DNA of 64,000 bases from Spartobacteria bacterium. GTDB taxonomy: Bacteria; Verrucomicrobiota; Verrucomicrobiia; Chthoniobacterales; Chthoniobacteraceae. Shown piece after piece: positions 17,863 to 26,222 of this stretch (its first letter is position 1; each line of letters begins with the position of its first letter). The DNA is taken from positions 203,918 to 267,917 of the forward strand of contig JAJPII010000033.1 of the NCBI GenBank assembly GCA_021324825.1, written 5' to 3'. The notes beneath the pieces were generated by a model that searched no databases, was not told where the DNA came from, and was given only the letters and a program-made list of their open reading frames with translations. Both the position numbers and the translations under genes were made by a program.

Positions 17863-18615
17863 TTACTTCACAAACTTCTGGAATATCGGGCCGGCTTCCT
17901 CGAGCGTTTCCTTGCTGCCGATGTCGAACCAGGTGCCTTTGATGAGATAGGTCTGCACCGGCAGGCGGGGGTAGAGCCATTGGATGAAGCGCCCGGGCTG
18001 GTCGGGATTGTTCCCCGCGGCGATGTACTCGGGGAACATCGCCACGGTTTTCGCGGAGTAATAGTAGAGAGCGATGCCCGTGACGGTGCTGCTCGGCTTC
18101 GCCGGCTTCTCCTCGAAGTGAACGATCTTCCCGACCGGGTCGACGGAAATGCTGTTGTATTTCTTGATCGCCTCCAGGTCGCCCACGTCATACGTGGCGA
18201 GAGTGGCGGGATGCTTCTTCGCGAATTCGGCGAACCCCTCGAGCGATTCGCTGAAAAGGTTGTCCCCCGCGACGACGATGAGATCGGCGTTCGCCAGGCC
18301 TTCCTTGCCGACGACGAAGTTGATGTCGCCGATTGCGCCGAGCTTGTCGGTGTCGCTCATCGAGCCGTCGTTGACGATCTTGAAGGAGAGCTTGGGCTGG
18401 CGTTTCACGTAACCGTCCGCCCAGGTCTGGAAATCGGCGGCGAACTTGTTGTTGGTGACGACAAAGACGGTCTCGATGTCCGGGATGGGGGCGAGATTAT
18501 CCAGAACCCACTCGATCATCGGTTTGCCTGCGACTTCGAGGAGGGGCTTTGCCTTGGTGAGGGTGAGGGGATACAGGCGGGTGGCGTACCCCGCGGCGAG
18601 AATGAGGACGTTCAT
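17863..18615 (-). CDS. Sugar-phosphate nucleotidyltransferase
   Basis: A 250-residue enzyme of the NTP_transferase family (RmlA/RfbF-like) that activates a hexose 1-phosphate with NTP. The N-terminus has the nucleotide loop ILAAGYATRLYPLT with KPLLEVAGKPMIEW. The metal-binding Asp is in VVAGDNLF, and HFEEKP and GTWFDIGSKE match the sugar-binding and C-terminal blocks. The exact sugar and nucleotide cannot be read. It is divergent from lexA. Confidence 0.85.
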   Translation of the reverse strand: MNVLILAAGYATRLYPLTLTKAKPLLEVAGKPMIEWVLDNLAPIPDIETVFVVTNNKFAADFQTWADGYVKRQPKLSFKIVNDGSMSDTDKLGAIGDINFVVGKEGLANADLIVVAGDNLFSESLEGFAEFAKKHPATLATYDVGDLEAIKKYNSISVDPVGKIVHFEEKPAKPSSTVTGIALYYYSAKTVAMFPEYIAAGNNPDQPGRFIQWLYPRLPVQTYLIKGTWFDIGSKETLEEAGPIFQKFVK

Positions 18616-18697
18616 ACGTTGAATTCACGCGAAGTGAACGCTCGCGACAAGAAAAAACCGCTGGTTTCCTCTTGCAAATGCCCGGCTTCCGTTGGCA

Positions 18698-18711
18698 TGT
18701 TCATGGGAACA
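18698..18711. promoter_or_regulatory. LexA operator (SOS box), Verrucomicrobia type
   Basis: The site TGTTC-ATGG-GAACA is a perfect palindrome with a four-base spacer, identical to the LexA-binding consensus reported for Verrucomicrobia. It ends one base before the lexA start GTG 18712, so bound LexA would block its own transcription or initiation. It is also near the divergent nucleotidyltransferase promoter. Confidence 0.85.
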
Positions 18712-19332
18712 GTGTCCGCCGCCACGCAACGCCAGCAGGAAGTCCTCGAATTTCTCGAGGATCATCTGGCGCGCACCGGCATCATGCCGTCCACGCGGGA
18801 GATACAGGAGCATTTCGGGTTTGCGAGCCAGACCGCCGCGGTCAATCATCTCCGCGCCCTGGAGAGCAAGGGCAAGATACGGCGGCTCGCGGGCAAGGCG
18901 CGGGGCGTGGCGCTCAGTTCCGTCTTGAAGCGGGATCGGGTGGTCGATGTGCCGATCCATGGCAGCATCGTCGCGGGCATGGCCGCCCTGGCGGAGCAGG
19001 AAGAGGAGGGGTTTTTTTCGGTCACCGCCTCGGCGGCGGGCATCACGCCCTCGGGCAGGACGTTCGCGTTGCGGGTGCGGGGCGATTCGATGGCGGGGGC
19101 GAATGTTTTCGAGGACGACATCGTCATCCTGGAAATGCGGGAGCCTCGCAACGGGGATATCGTGGCGGCGCTCATCGACGGCGAAACGACCCTGAAGCGG
19201 TATCTCGTCAAAAACGCCCAGCCTTTCCTCAAGGCGGAGAATCCCGCGTATCCCGACCTCGTTCCGGCCCGGGAACTGGTCGTGCAAGGCGTGCTCGTGG
19301 CGCTGCTGCGGCGCTTTCACGGCGGGCGGTAG
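18712..19332 (+). CDS. lexA: LexA repressor / SOS autoprotease
   Basis: LexA represses DNA-damage genes and cleaves itself when RecA filaments form. The 206-residue product has the winged-helix domain (QRQQEVLEFL, MPSTREIQEHFGFAS) and the S24 peptidase domain with cleavage site Ala-Gly in IVAGMAAL, catalytic Ser in RGDSMAGANV and Lys in GETTLKRYL. GTG 18712 is chosen because it aligns residue for residue with the start of E. coli LexA up to RQQEV and places the operator just upstream; ATGs at 18697 and 18703 would put the operator inside the gene. Autoregulation is strongly implied. Confidence 0.95.
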   Translation: MSAATQRQQEVLEFLEDHLARTGIMPSTREIQEHFGFASQTAAVNHLRALESKGKIRRLAGKARGVALSSVLKRDRVVDVPIHGSIVAGMAALAEQEEEGFFSVTASAAGITPSGRTFALRVRGDSMAGANVFEDDIVILEMREPRNGDIVAALIDGETTLKRYLVKNAQPFLKAENPAYPDLVPARELVVQGVLVALLRRFHGGR

Positions 19333-19351
19333 GCGGCCGGCGCAGCCGCCT
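19331..19351 (+). repeat. Dispersed palindromic repeat, degenerate copy 2
   Basis: A 21-base element with seven-base arms AGGCGGC and GCCGCCT. It has the same length and the same right half as copy 1 but a changed centre. It begins within the lexA stop codon (TAG 19330-19332), so it may serve as the hairpin at the lexA 3' end. Confidence 0.55.
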
Positions 19352-19391
19352 CGGCGACAGGACGCGCGCTCCAGGAATTTCAATTCGCGCT

Positions 19392-19418
19392 TTGCCGTTC
19401 CCGCTTCCCGTTTATAGT
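19392..19418 (+). promoter_or_regulatory. Candidate promoter of the mla operon
   Basis: TATAGT at 19413-19418 resembles a -10 box and TTGCCG at 19392 a weak -35 box with a 15-base spacer. Transcription would start near 19425, which favours ATG 19446 as the mlaE start. Confidence 0.3.
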
Positions 19419-19445
19419 GCCCGCATGGACGGCGGAATCCTCCTA

Positions 19446-20216
19446 ATGATCAAGCGGTTCCTTCAGCACCTCAGCAGCATCGTGTGGCTGATGGTCGACG
19501 CTTCCCAGGAGATGGCGGACAATATGATCCGCGGCCGCCTCCCGTTTCGCGTCAACACCTTCTTCGAGCAGACGGACCGCGCGGGGGTCGGCTCCGTGCC
19601 GCTCGTGGCGCTGGTCTCCTTTTTTCTCGGCCTGACCATGTCGCTCCTCACCGGTTACCAGCTCCGGCCTTATGGCACGGAACGGCTTGTGCCCGGGTTG
19701 GTCGCGATCGGCTTTTCCCGCGAACTCGGGCCGCTCATCACGGGCATCATGGTCGCGGCGCGCATCGGGGCGGCGTTCACGGCGGAGCTTGGGACGATGA
19801 CCGTCTCCGAGGAAGTCGAAGCGATCGAGGCGATGGGGATCGGGCCGCTCCGTTTCCTGGTGGCGCCGCGCGTGCTGGCTGTCTTTCTCCTGATGCCGTG
19901 CCTGGTCGTCATCTCCAACGTCACCGCCGACCTCGGGGCGGCGCTCATCTGCAAATGGCAGCTGGGGATCCCGGTGCGCTACTTTGGCGACCTGGTGCAT
20001 TCCAGCATCGAGTCGCGGGACATCGTCGCGGGGACGATCAAGAGCTTCCTGTTCGGCCTCATTGTCGGCACGGTCTCCTGTTACAAGGGCCTCGCGGTGG
20101 AAGGCGGCGCGGCGGGGGTGGGCGATTCCACGACGTCGAGCGTCGTCATTGCGATCACCTCGGTCATCATTTTCGATACGCTGTGCAACATCGTCCTCGT
20201 GGCGATCTACCCGTGA
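19446..20216 (+). CDS. mlaE: MlaE-type lipid ABC transporter permease
   Basis: An inner-membrane permease of 256 residues in the MlaE/TGD1 family, which moves phospholipids between inner and outer membrane with MlaF and MlaD. It shows the family core FSRELGPLITGIMVAARIGAAF and the EVEAIEAMGI coupling segment, with about five hydrophobic helices. ATG 19446 follows GGCGGA by a suitable distance; ATG 19425 is an alternative adding seven residues. Its stop overlaps the next start (TGATG). Confidence 0.92.
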   Translation: MIKRFLQHLSSIVWLMVDASQEMADNMIRGRLPFRVNTFFEQTDRAGVGSVPLVALVSFFLGLTMSLLTGYQLRPYGTERLVPGLVAIGFSRELGPLITGIMVAARIGAAFTAELGTMTVSEEVEAIEAMGIGPLRFLVAPRVLAVFLLMPCLVVISNVTADLGAALICKWQLGIPVRYFGDLVHSSIESRDIVAGTIKSFLFGLIVGTVSCYKGLAVEGGAAGVGDSTTSSVVIAITSVIIFDTLCNIVLVAIYP

Positions 20217-20980
20217 TGGACGAAAGCGTTGTCGATATGAAAGGCGTCAGCCTCGCGTTTGGCGCGAAGAAAATCCTGAATGACCTGAATCTGGCCGTGC
20301 ATTCCCGCGAGCGGCTCGTGGTTCTCGGCCAGAGCGGCAGCGGCAAGAGCACCCTCCTGCGGCTGATCGTCGGCATCCTCCGGCCCAACGGCGGCGTCGT
20401 CCGCTTCAAGGGCAGGGAAGTGAGCCGGATGCGCCGCCCGCATTTGAACCGCATGCGGCAGAAGATCGGGATGGTCTATCAATATTCCGCGCTCATAAGT
20501 TCCCTGAACGTGCGGGACAACCTCGCGCTGCCGCTGGAGGAACTGACCGACAAGAAGGAGGAGGAGATCAACAGGATCATCGACGAAAAGCTCGATATGG
20601 TCGGGATGTCGGACACCAAAAACCAGATGCCCGCGGAGTTGAGCGGCGGCATGCGCAAACGGATCGGCCTCGCCCGCGCGCTGGTGATGGAGCCGGAACT
20701 GATCCTCTTCGACGAACCGTCCGCGGGGCTGGACCCGGTCATCAGTTCCGTCATCGACGAACTCATCATCAGCCTCACGGAAAAAACCGACGCCACCTCC
20801 ATCATCGTCACGCACGAGATGGACAGCGCGTTTAAGATTGCCACCCGCATGGCCATGCTCTACCAAGGCAACATCATCGAAAACGACACTCCCGACGCGT
20901 TTCGCCGTTCGAAGAACGCCGTCGTCTCGCAATTCATTTCGGGCAGCACGCAGGGGCCCATACTGGAGAAAAAGAAATGA
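20216..20980 (+). CDS. mlaF: MlaF-type lipid ABC transporter ATPase
   Basis: A 254-residue ABC ATPase with an intact catalytic set: Walker A GQSGSGKST, Q-loop VYQYSAL, signature LSGGMRKR, Walker B LILFDEPSAGLDP and H-loop VTHEM. The LSGGM variant and the position between mlaE and mlaD fix it as the Mla ATPase. It overlaps the downstream mlaD by four bases. Confidence 0.94.
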   Translation: MDESVVDMKGVSLAFGAKKILNDLNLAVHSRERLVVLGQSGSGKSTLLRLIVGILRPNGGVVRFKGREVSRMRRPHLNRMRQKIGMVYQYSALISSLNVRDNLALPLEELTDKKEEEINRIIDEKLDMVGMSDTKNQMPAELSGGMRKRIGLARALVMEPELILFDEPSAGLDPVISSVIDELIISLTEKTDATSIIVTHEMDSAFKIATRMAMLYQGNIIENDTPDAFRRSKNAVVSQFISGSTQGPILEKKK

Positions 20981-21954
20981 GGGTCTTCCGGCAGGAAATC
21001 CGCACCGGCGTTCTCGTCATTGTCACCATCGGCATCCTCGTGGCCGTCCTGCTGCTGCTTGGCGCGCCGGGCGTCTTCAGCCCGCTCGTCACCTACCGGA
21101 TATTTTTCGACAACGCGGGCGGGATAAAGCTGGGCGGGCCGGTCATGCTCGCGGGGCGCAAGATCGGCCAGGTGACCAGGCTCATCTCGCCGGTGAAGGT
21201 CGCCGACCGCCCCGCCAACTTCAAGGAGGACGAAACCCTCGTGGTGGTGGAAGTGGCCAAGAGCGCGGAAGTCTATCGCGAAGTCACCGTCCGCATGGAG
21301 CAGAGCAGCCTGCTGGGGGATGTCCTCATCGACTTCACCTCCGGCGTGGAGACCAGCGGGCGCGCGCCCAACGGCTCCTACTTCATCGGGGAGCGCGAAC
21401 GGGGCTTTGGGGAATCCATCGCCGACGCCGTCATCCTCCTCAAACAGCAGATCATCCCCGTCGCGCAGGAGGCGACCAAGACCATGGAATCGCTGCGCGA
21501 AACGTCCGTGAACCTGCAACGCTTCACCGCGGCGGGATCGAACATGGATAAGGCGATCGAACGGTTCCGCGACTTCGGGGACAACATGGTGCAGATGACC
21601 AAGCCGGACAGCCAGTTGCTGAATTCCATCAAGAGCCTCCACGCCTCGCTCGACAACATCAACAAACTGACCGGCGACCTCGTGAAGAACGACCAGCTCA
21701 AGGTGACCCTGGAGAACTTCCAGAGCGCGGCGGACAACATCCAGAAAGTGAGCGGGAACCTGGATCGCATCGTCATGCGGCTCGGCCCCAGCATGGAAGG
21801 CATCGCGAACAACGCGCGCGATTTCACGAACGTCATCAAGCGGCAGCCGTGGCGCCTCATCTGGCACTCCACGGTCAGCTACCCGGGCGACGCTCCCGCT
21901 CCGCCGGATCAGGCGCCCGCGCCGCGGAAAAGACGCGTCCGCTCCGAAGAATAA
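20977..21954 (+). CDS. mlaD: MlaD/MCE-domain lipid-binding protein
   Basis: A 325-residue protein with one N-terminal membrane anchor (GVLVIVTIGILVAVLLLLG) and one MCE domain starting at YRIFFDNAGGIKLGGPVMLAG. The C-terminal half is long and helical with regular Asn/Asp-rich heptads, as in MCE proteins that build a periplasmic channel. It completes mlaEFD; MlaA, MlaB and MlaC are not adjacent. Confidence 0.92.
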   Translation: MRVFRQEIRTGVLVIVTIGILVAVLLLLGAPGVFSPLVTYRIFFDNAGGIKLGGPVMLAGRKIGQVTRLISPVKVADRPANFKEDETLVVVEVAKSAEVYREVTVRMEQSSLLGDVLIDFTSGVETSGRAPNGSYFIGERERGFGESIADAVILLKQQIIPVAQEATKTMESLRETSVNLQRFTAAGSNMDKAIERFRDFGDNMVQMTKPDSQLLNSIKSLHASLDNINKLTGDLVKNDQLKVTLENFQSAADNIQKVSGNLDRIVMRLGPSMEGIANNARDFTNVIKRQPWRLIWHSTVSYPGDAPAPPDQAPAPRKRRVRSEE

Positions 21955-21994
21955 GCGTTGCCAAATCGGAAAAGCGCGATAGTTTGTCCGTCCC

Positions 21995-22204
21995 ATGCCA
22001 AAGTCCATCGCACGTCGCAAGACCAAGAAATCGGTAGCCAAGCGGTTTAAAATCACCGGCACGGGCAAAGTCCTTTTCCGCCATTCGGCCAAGCGGCATT
22101 TGCTCGCTTCCAAGAGTTCGAAGCGCAAGCGCCAGCTCGGCAAGGCGGGAGTCGTGGACGAGACAGACGTGAAGCGGATAAAGGAGAACCTTCCTTTCCA
22201 CTAG
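21995..22204 (+). CDS. rpmI: 50S ribosomal protein bL35
   Basis: A 69-residue, strongly basic protein starting MPKSIARRKTKKSVAKRF, typical of bL35. The usual upstream infC is missing: mlaD precedes it by 40 bases. It is followed by rplT after 121 bases. Confidence 0.96.
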   Translation: MPKSIARRKTKKSVAKRFKITGTGKVLFRHSAKRHLLASKSSKRKRQLGKAGVVDETDVKRIKENLPFH

Positions 22205-22325
22205 ACTGAAGTGTAAAGGGAACGGTCTGCCCTCCTGCCGAATCGGAATAAGATCGGCCGCCGGCGAACGAGGTCGGGGAGACCGCACATAAAAAACAGT
22301 TCGCTGGAAAGAAAGGGCAGAGAAC

Positions 22326-22703
22326 ATGCCAAGAGCAACGAACGCTCCCGCAAGCCGGGAACGGCGCAAGCGCGTCCTGGACAAGGCGAAGGGTTACAGG
22401 GGCCGCCGGTCGAAACTATTCCGTTACGCGAAAGACGCGGTGATGAAGGGCGATTACTGGTCGTACCGCGACCGGAAGAACCGCAAGCGGACGTTCCGCT
22501 ACCTCTGGATACAGCGCATCAACGCCGCCTGCCGCGCGCACGGCCTCACGTACAGCCGGTTCATGGAAGGCGTGACCGCGCTGGGGCTGGGCTTGGACCG
22601 CAAGGTTCTTTCCGAGATGGCGATCAGCGACGAAGCCGCTTTCAAAGTCATCGTCGAGAAGGTGAGCGCCGCGCTCGCGGAGAAGACCAAAAAAGCCGCC
22701 TGA
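22326..22703 (+). CDS. rplT: 50S ribosomal protein bL20
   Basis: A 125-residue bL20 protein, a primary 23S rRNA binder needed early in large-subunit assembly. Family residues include MPRATNAPASRERRKRVLD, AKGYRGRRSKLFRYAKDAV and RDRKNRKRTFRYLWIQRIN. In many bacteria bL20 represses the infC-rpmI-rplT transcript; the 121-base leader here could carry such a site, but I cannot fold it reliably. Confidence 0.97.
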   Translation: MPRATNAPASRERRKRVLDKAKGYRGRRSKLFRYAKDAVMKGDYWSYRDRKNRKRTFRYLWIQRINAACRAHGLTYSRFMEGVTALGLGLDRKVLSEMAISDEAAFKVIVEKVSAALAEKTKKAA

Positions 22704-22708
22704 TTTTC

Positions 22709-23716
22709 TTGGAGGAGGAACTCCAGAGGATCGGGGCCGAGGCCCTGACGGAGATCGCGCGGGCCGGGAGCGAGGCCGAGGTCGAGGCGTCGCGCGTAAA
22801 GTACCTCGGGCGCGCCGGGAGCGTTTCCGCGTGGAGCGAACGGATGAAGTCGCTCGCCAAGGAGGAGAAACCGCGCATCGGGAAACTCTTGAACGAAACG
22901 CGGGCCGCCGTCGCCGAAGCGCTGGAAAGGCGCCGCGCCGCGCTCGATTCCGAGAAGGACGCCCGCGCTTTCGCCAGCCTTGACATATCCCTGCCCGGAA
23001 CGCCTGTCAGACCGGGCGGGCTGCACCCGATCACCCTTTTGCAGGATCGCGCCGCCGCCGTTTTTCGCAGGATGGGATTCGCGCTCGCGGAAGGGCCGGA
23101 CGTGGAAACGGAGTGGCATTGTTTCGACGCGCTCAACACCCCGCCCGACCACCCGGCGCGCAACGAAAGGGACACCTTCTACCTGCCGGACGGGCGGCTG
23201 CTGCGCACGCACACCTCGACCGTGCAAATCCGCGCGATGGAACAGGCGCCGCCGCCGGTGCGGATAATCGCTCCGGGCGCGGCGTACCGGCGGGATGAGA
23301 TCGACGCCACGCACCTGGCGCAATTCACCCAGATGGAGGGCCTCTACGTGGATCGCGGAGTCAGCGTCGCCGATTTGAAAGGGACGCTGGAGTTTTTCTT
23401 CCGGGAGCTTCTGGGCGCCGGGGCGAAATGCAGGTTCCGCCCGCATTTCTTTCCGTTCACCGAGCCGAGTTTCGAGATCGACATCCGGGCCAGGGCCAGC
23501 GGGAAATGGCTGGAACTGGCCGGTTGCGGCATGGTCGACCCGGCCGTGTTCGAAGCGGTGAACGGCAAGCGAGGCGACGCCGCGTACGACCCGGAGGAAT
23601 ACACCGGCTTCGCCTTTGGGTTCGGGCTTGACCGGCTGGCGATGATCCTGTCGGACGTGCCGGACATACGCGGGTTCATCGAGAACGACGTCCGCTTTCT
23701 TTCCCAGTTCCGATGA
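22709..23716 (+). CDS. pheS: Phenylalanine--tRNA ligase alpha subunit
   Basis: The 335-residue catalytic subunit charges tRNA-Phe with PheT as an alpha2beta2 tetramer. Class II motifs are visible: motif 1 around LLQDRAAAVFRRMGFALAEGPDVE, the LLRTHTSTVQIRAM block, and motif 3 GFAFGFGLDRLAMIL. Only TTG 22709, five bases after rplT, gives the family N-terminus; no ATG or GTG is available and GGAGGAGG lies inside the gene rather than before it, so start strength is probably set by coupling to rplT. Confidence 0.96.
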   Translation: MEEELQRIGAEALTEIARAGSEAEVEASRVKYLGRAGSVSAWSERMKSLAKEEKPRIGKLLNETRAAVAEALERRRAALDSEKDARAFASLDISLPGTPVRPGGLHPITLLQDRAAAVFRRMGFALAEGPDVETEWHCFDALNTPPDHPARNERDTFYLPDGRLLRTHTSTVQIRAMEQAPPPVRIIAPGAAYRRDEIDATHLAQFTQMEGLYVDRGVSVADLKGTLEFFFRELLGAGAKCRFRPHFFPFTEPSFEIDIRARASGKWLELAGCGMVDPAVFEAVNGKRGDAAYDPEEYTGFAFGFGLDRLAMILSDVPDIRGFIENDVRFLSQFR

Positions 23717-25941
23717 AGGTCTCGCTCAACTGGCTTCGAGAATTCGTGGAGTTCGACGAGAACGCCCTTGCCGACCTGCTCACGCGCGCGGGGGTGGAAG
23801 TGGAGGGAGTCGAGAAGCGCGGCGTGGCGCTGGACAAGGTCGTCGTGGCGCGGATAGTCCGCTCCGAGCGCCATCCCAACGCGGACCGGCTCAGCGTCTG
23901 CCAGGTGGACGACGGCTCCGGCCAGCCGCGCCAGATCGTCTGCGGCGCGAGGAATTTCCAGGCGGGAGACAAGGTTCCGCTCGCGCTGCCGGGCGCGATC
24001 CTGCCGGGCGATTTCAGGATAAAGGCGAGCAAGCTGCGGGGCGTCGAGTCGGAAGGGATGCTTTGCAGCGCGCGCGAACTCGAATTGGCGGAAGACGCGG
24101 AAGGGCTCCTGATTCTTCCGGCGACCGCGCGAACGGGCGCGCCTCTCGCGGAGTTGTTCCCGCCCGACACGGTTCTCGACATCGAGGTGACTCCGAACCG
24201 CCCGGACTTGCTAAGCCACGGGGGCATGGCGCGCGAGATCGCCGCGCTGACCGGCAAACCGTGGAAGGGCCTGGATTCGCAAGCGATTGTCCACGACGGC
24301 GGAGCGGACGTGCGCGTCGAGGCGGGCGCCGAATGCCCCCTCTATTCCGCGACCCGGGTGGCGAATGTAAATGTCGGCCCGAGCCCGGATTGGCTTCGCA
24401 AAAAGCTGGAAGCAATCGGTTCGCGTCCGATCAACAACATCGTCGATGCGACGAATTTCGTGATGTTCGAGCGGGGGCAGCCGCTCCACGCGTTCGACGC
24501 GGGGAAAATCGAAGGGGGCATCGTCGTCCGCTTCGCGCGGGAAGGGGAGGAATTCCTCGCTCTGGACGGACGGAAATACATTTTGGGTTCGCGGGACCTC
24601 GTCATCGCGGATTCCCGGCGCGTCGTCGCTTTGGCCGGGGTGATGGGCGGCGAAGACTCCGGCGTCACCGGCTCGACGACGGAAGTCATCCTGGAAAGCG
24701 CCTCGTTCGATCCCGCCCACGTGCGGCGGACGGCCCGCCGGCTCGGGCTGCGCAGCGAGTCGAGCCACCGTTTTGAACGCGGGGTGGACATCGGGAATAT
24801 TCTGCCGTCCGCCGGGCGCGCGCTGGAGTTGATGGGCGGCGCCGTGACGGGCGTCGGGATCGCCGGGAACCCGGTGAGACAACGCCGCGAGGTCGTGTTG
24901 CGTTACGCGCGCTGCGACGCTCTTCTCGGAACAGCCGTGGGCGATGACAGGATTGACCGGATCCTCACGGGTTTTGGCTTGAAGAAAGGCGCGGGGTGGG
25001 AAATCCCGTCGTACCGGAACGACCTGGCGCGGGAAGTCGATCTCATCGAGGAAGTGATGCGCGTCGTGGGAATGGAAGTCATCCCCTCGAAAACCACCGC
25101 GCGGTTCGCGGCAAGCAGCGACGCCGACCGGGCGTACGACCGGGACATGGCGCTGCGCCGGACGCTGGCGGCGCTCGGGTTTTTCGAGGCGCGGACGCTC
25201 TCGCTCGTTTCCGAAGGTTTCCGGCGCGTGCGCAATCCGTTGAACGAAGAGCAATCCGCGTTGCGCTCGAGCCTTCTGCCCGGTTTGCTGCGAGCGGTGG
25301 AAACGAATGCGCGGTTCGGGACGAAGGATGTGCGCTTGTTCGAGCTTGGCCGCGTATTTGGCGCGGAGGAGGAAACGACGCACGTCGCCTTGGTTATGAC
25401 GGGCGCCTCCGGCGAGCGAAGCTGGCGCGACCCGCACCCGAGGCAAGCCGATTTGTTCGACCTGAAGGGCGTCCTGGCCGCGGCCCGGCTGGGCGAGATC
25501 GCTTTCGAAAAAGCGGACGGCGATTCACTGGATGTCCTGCTGGATGGAAGGCGCGCCGGGCGGGCGGGCCAGGCGGCGGCTGTTCTCTTCGCGGAACTGG
25601 AGCTTCCCGCAGCGGCGGAGGGCGCGGGGAAGGGGAGTTGCCGGGCGGTCGGGATTTATCCCGCCATCGCGCGGGACATCGCCCTCGTCCTTCCGGAGGA
25701 AATTCCGCACGGGCGCGTCCTGGAAATTCTGCGGAAGGGAAACGAGCCGCTCCTGGAGCGGGCGGAGTTATTCGACCTTTTCAGCGATCCGGAAAAGTTG
25801 CCCGCGGGAAAAAAGTCGCTCGCATATTCATTGACATACCGGGCGAAAGACAGGACATTGACGGCGGATGAGGCGAACGCGGCGCATGCGCGTTTGAAGG
25901 AGCTCCTGAAGGCGGGACTCGATGTCCAGTTCAGGGAGTAG
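23713..25941 (+). CDS. pheT: Phenylalanine--tRNA ligase beta subunit
   Basis: A 742-residue protein, a little shorter than the roughly 795 residues of E. coli. Order of domains: N-terminal MKVSLNWLREFV, the EMAP/tRNA-binding OB domain (residues 40-150), the B3/B4 editing domain (HRFERGVD), B5, the class II-like core, and the C-terminal anticodon-binding FDX-ACB domain ending DVQFRE. Its ATG overlaps the pheS stop (ATGA). Confidence 0.97.
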   Translation: MKVSLNWLREFVEFDENALADLLTRAGVEVEGVEKRGVALDKVVVARIVRSERHPNADRLSVCQVDDGSGQPRQIVCGARNFQAGDKVPLALPGAILPGDFRIKASKLRGVESEGMLCSARELELAEDAEGLLILPATARTGAPLAELFPPDTVLDIEVTPNRPDLLSHGGMAREIAALTGKPWKGLDSQAIVHDGGADVRVEAGAECPLYSATRVANVNVGPSPDWLRKKLEAIGSRPINNIVDATNFVMFERGQPLHAFDAGKIEGGIVVRFAREGEEFLALDGRKYILGSRDLVIADSRRVVALAGVMGGEDSGVTGSTTEVILESASFDPAHVRRTARRLGLRSESSHRFERGVDIGNILPSAGRALELMGGAVTGVGIAGNPVRQRREVVLRYARCDALLGTAVGDDRIDRILTGFGLKKGAGWEIPSYRNDLAREVDLIEEVMRVVGMEVIPSKTTARFAASSDADRAYDRDMALRRTLAALGFFEARTLSLVSEGFRRVRNPLNEEQSALRSSLLPGLLRAVETNARFGTKDVRLFELGRVFGAEEETTHVALVMTGASGERSWRDPHPRQADLFDLKGVLAAARLGEIAFEKADGDSLDVLLDGRRAGRAGQAAAVLFAELELPAAAEGAGKGSCRAVGIYPAIARDIALVLPEEIPHGRVLEILRKGNEPLLERAELFDLFSDPEKLPAGKKSLAYSLTYRAKDRTLTADEANAAHARLKELLKAGLDVQFRE

Positions 25942-26141
25942 CGGATCTTTGATTTTTTAGGGCTTACCCTGCGTTGTTCGCGATAAAAGGCGATAAATCC
26001 CGGACCGATATGATTGACAAATCAGGAGGCTGGGTCGGGGGGTGGATGACATGCCTTAATTGGAAGTCAGAAACCTTTTGACGGTCGTCCGTCCGTTACC
26101 AGAAGGGAACGGGAATTTCGCCTGAACGGCAAAAGCGGGGT

Positions 26142-26196
26142 AAAAAGGCATTCTGGAATAGCGATCGCTGGGATCTGACCAGAATGCCTTTTTTTT
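26142..26196 (+). terminator. Strong Rho-independent terminator
   Basis: A perfect 15-base stem (left arm 26142-26156, right arm 26179-26193) with the core GGCATTCTGG / CCAGAATGCC, a 22-base loop containing GCGATCGC, and a run of eight T ending at 26196. It lies 200 bases after pheT and 27 before the exonuclease gene. The 25942-26141 stretch before it has no credible gene; a short RNA ending here is possible. Confidence 0.88.
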
Positions 26197-26222
26197 CGCC
26201 CGCGCCGGGGTAGGCTGGCCCG

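Noticed and set aside
18616..18697. Longer lexA start at ATG 18697 or further upstream
   Set aside because: The perfect operator would fall inside the gene, and the GTG 18712 start aligns exactly with E. coli LexA.
22205..22325. L20-binding leader or attenuator before rplT
   Set aside because: The spacer is long enough, but I could not find a convincing mimic of the 23S rRNA site by eye.
26014..26042. TTGACA as a promoter before the terminator
   Set aside because: At 17 bases downstream there is only a run of G, so no -10 box.
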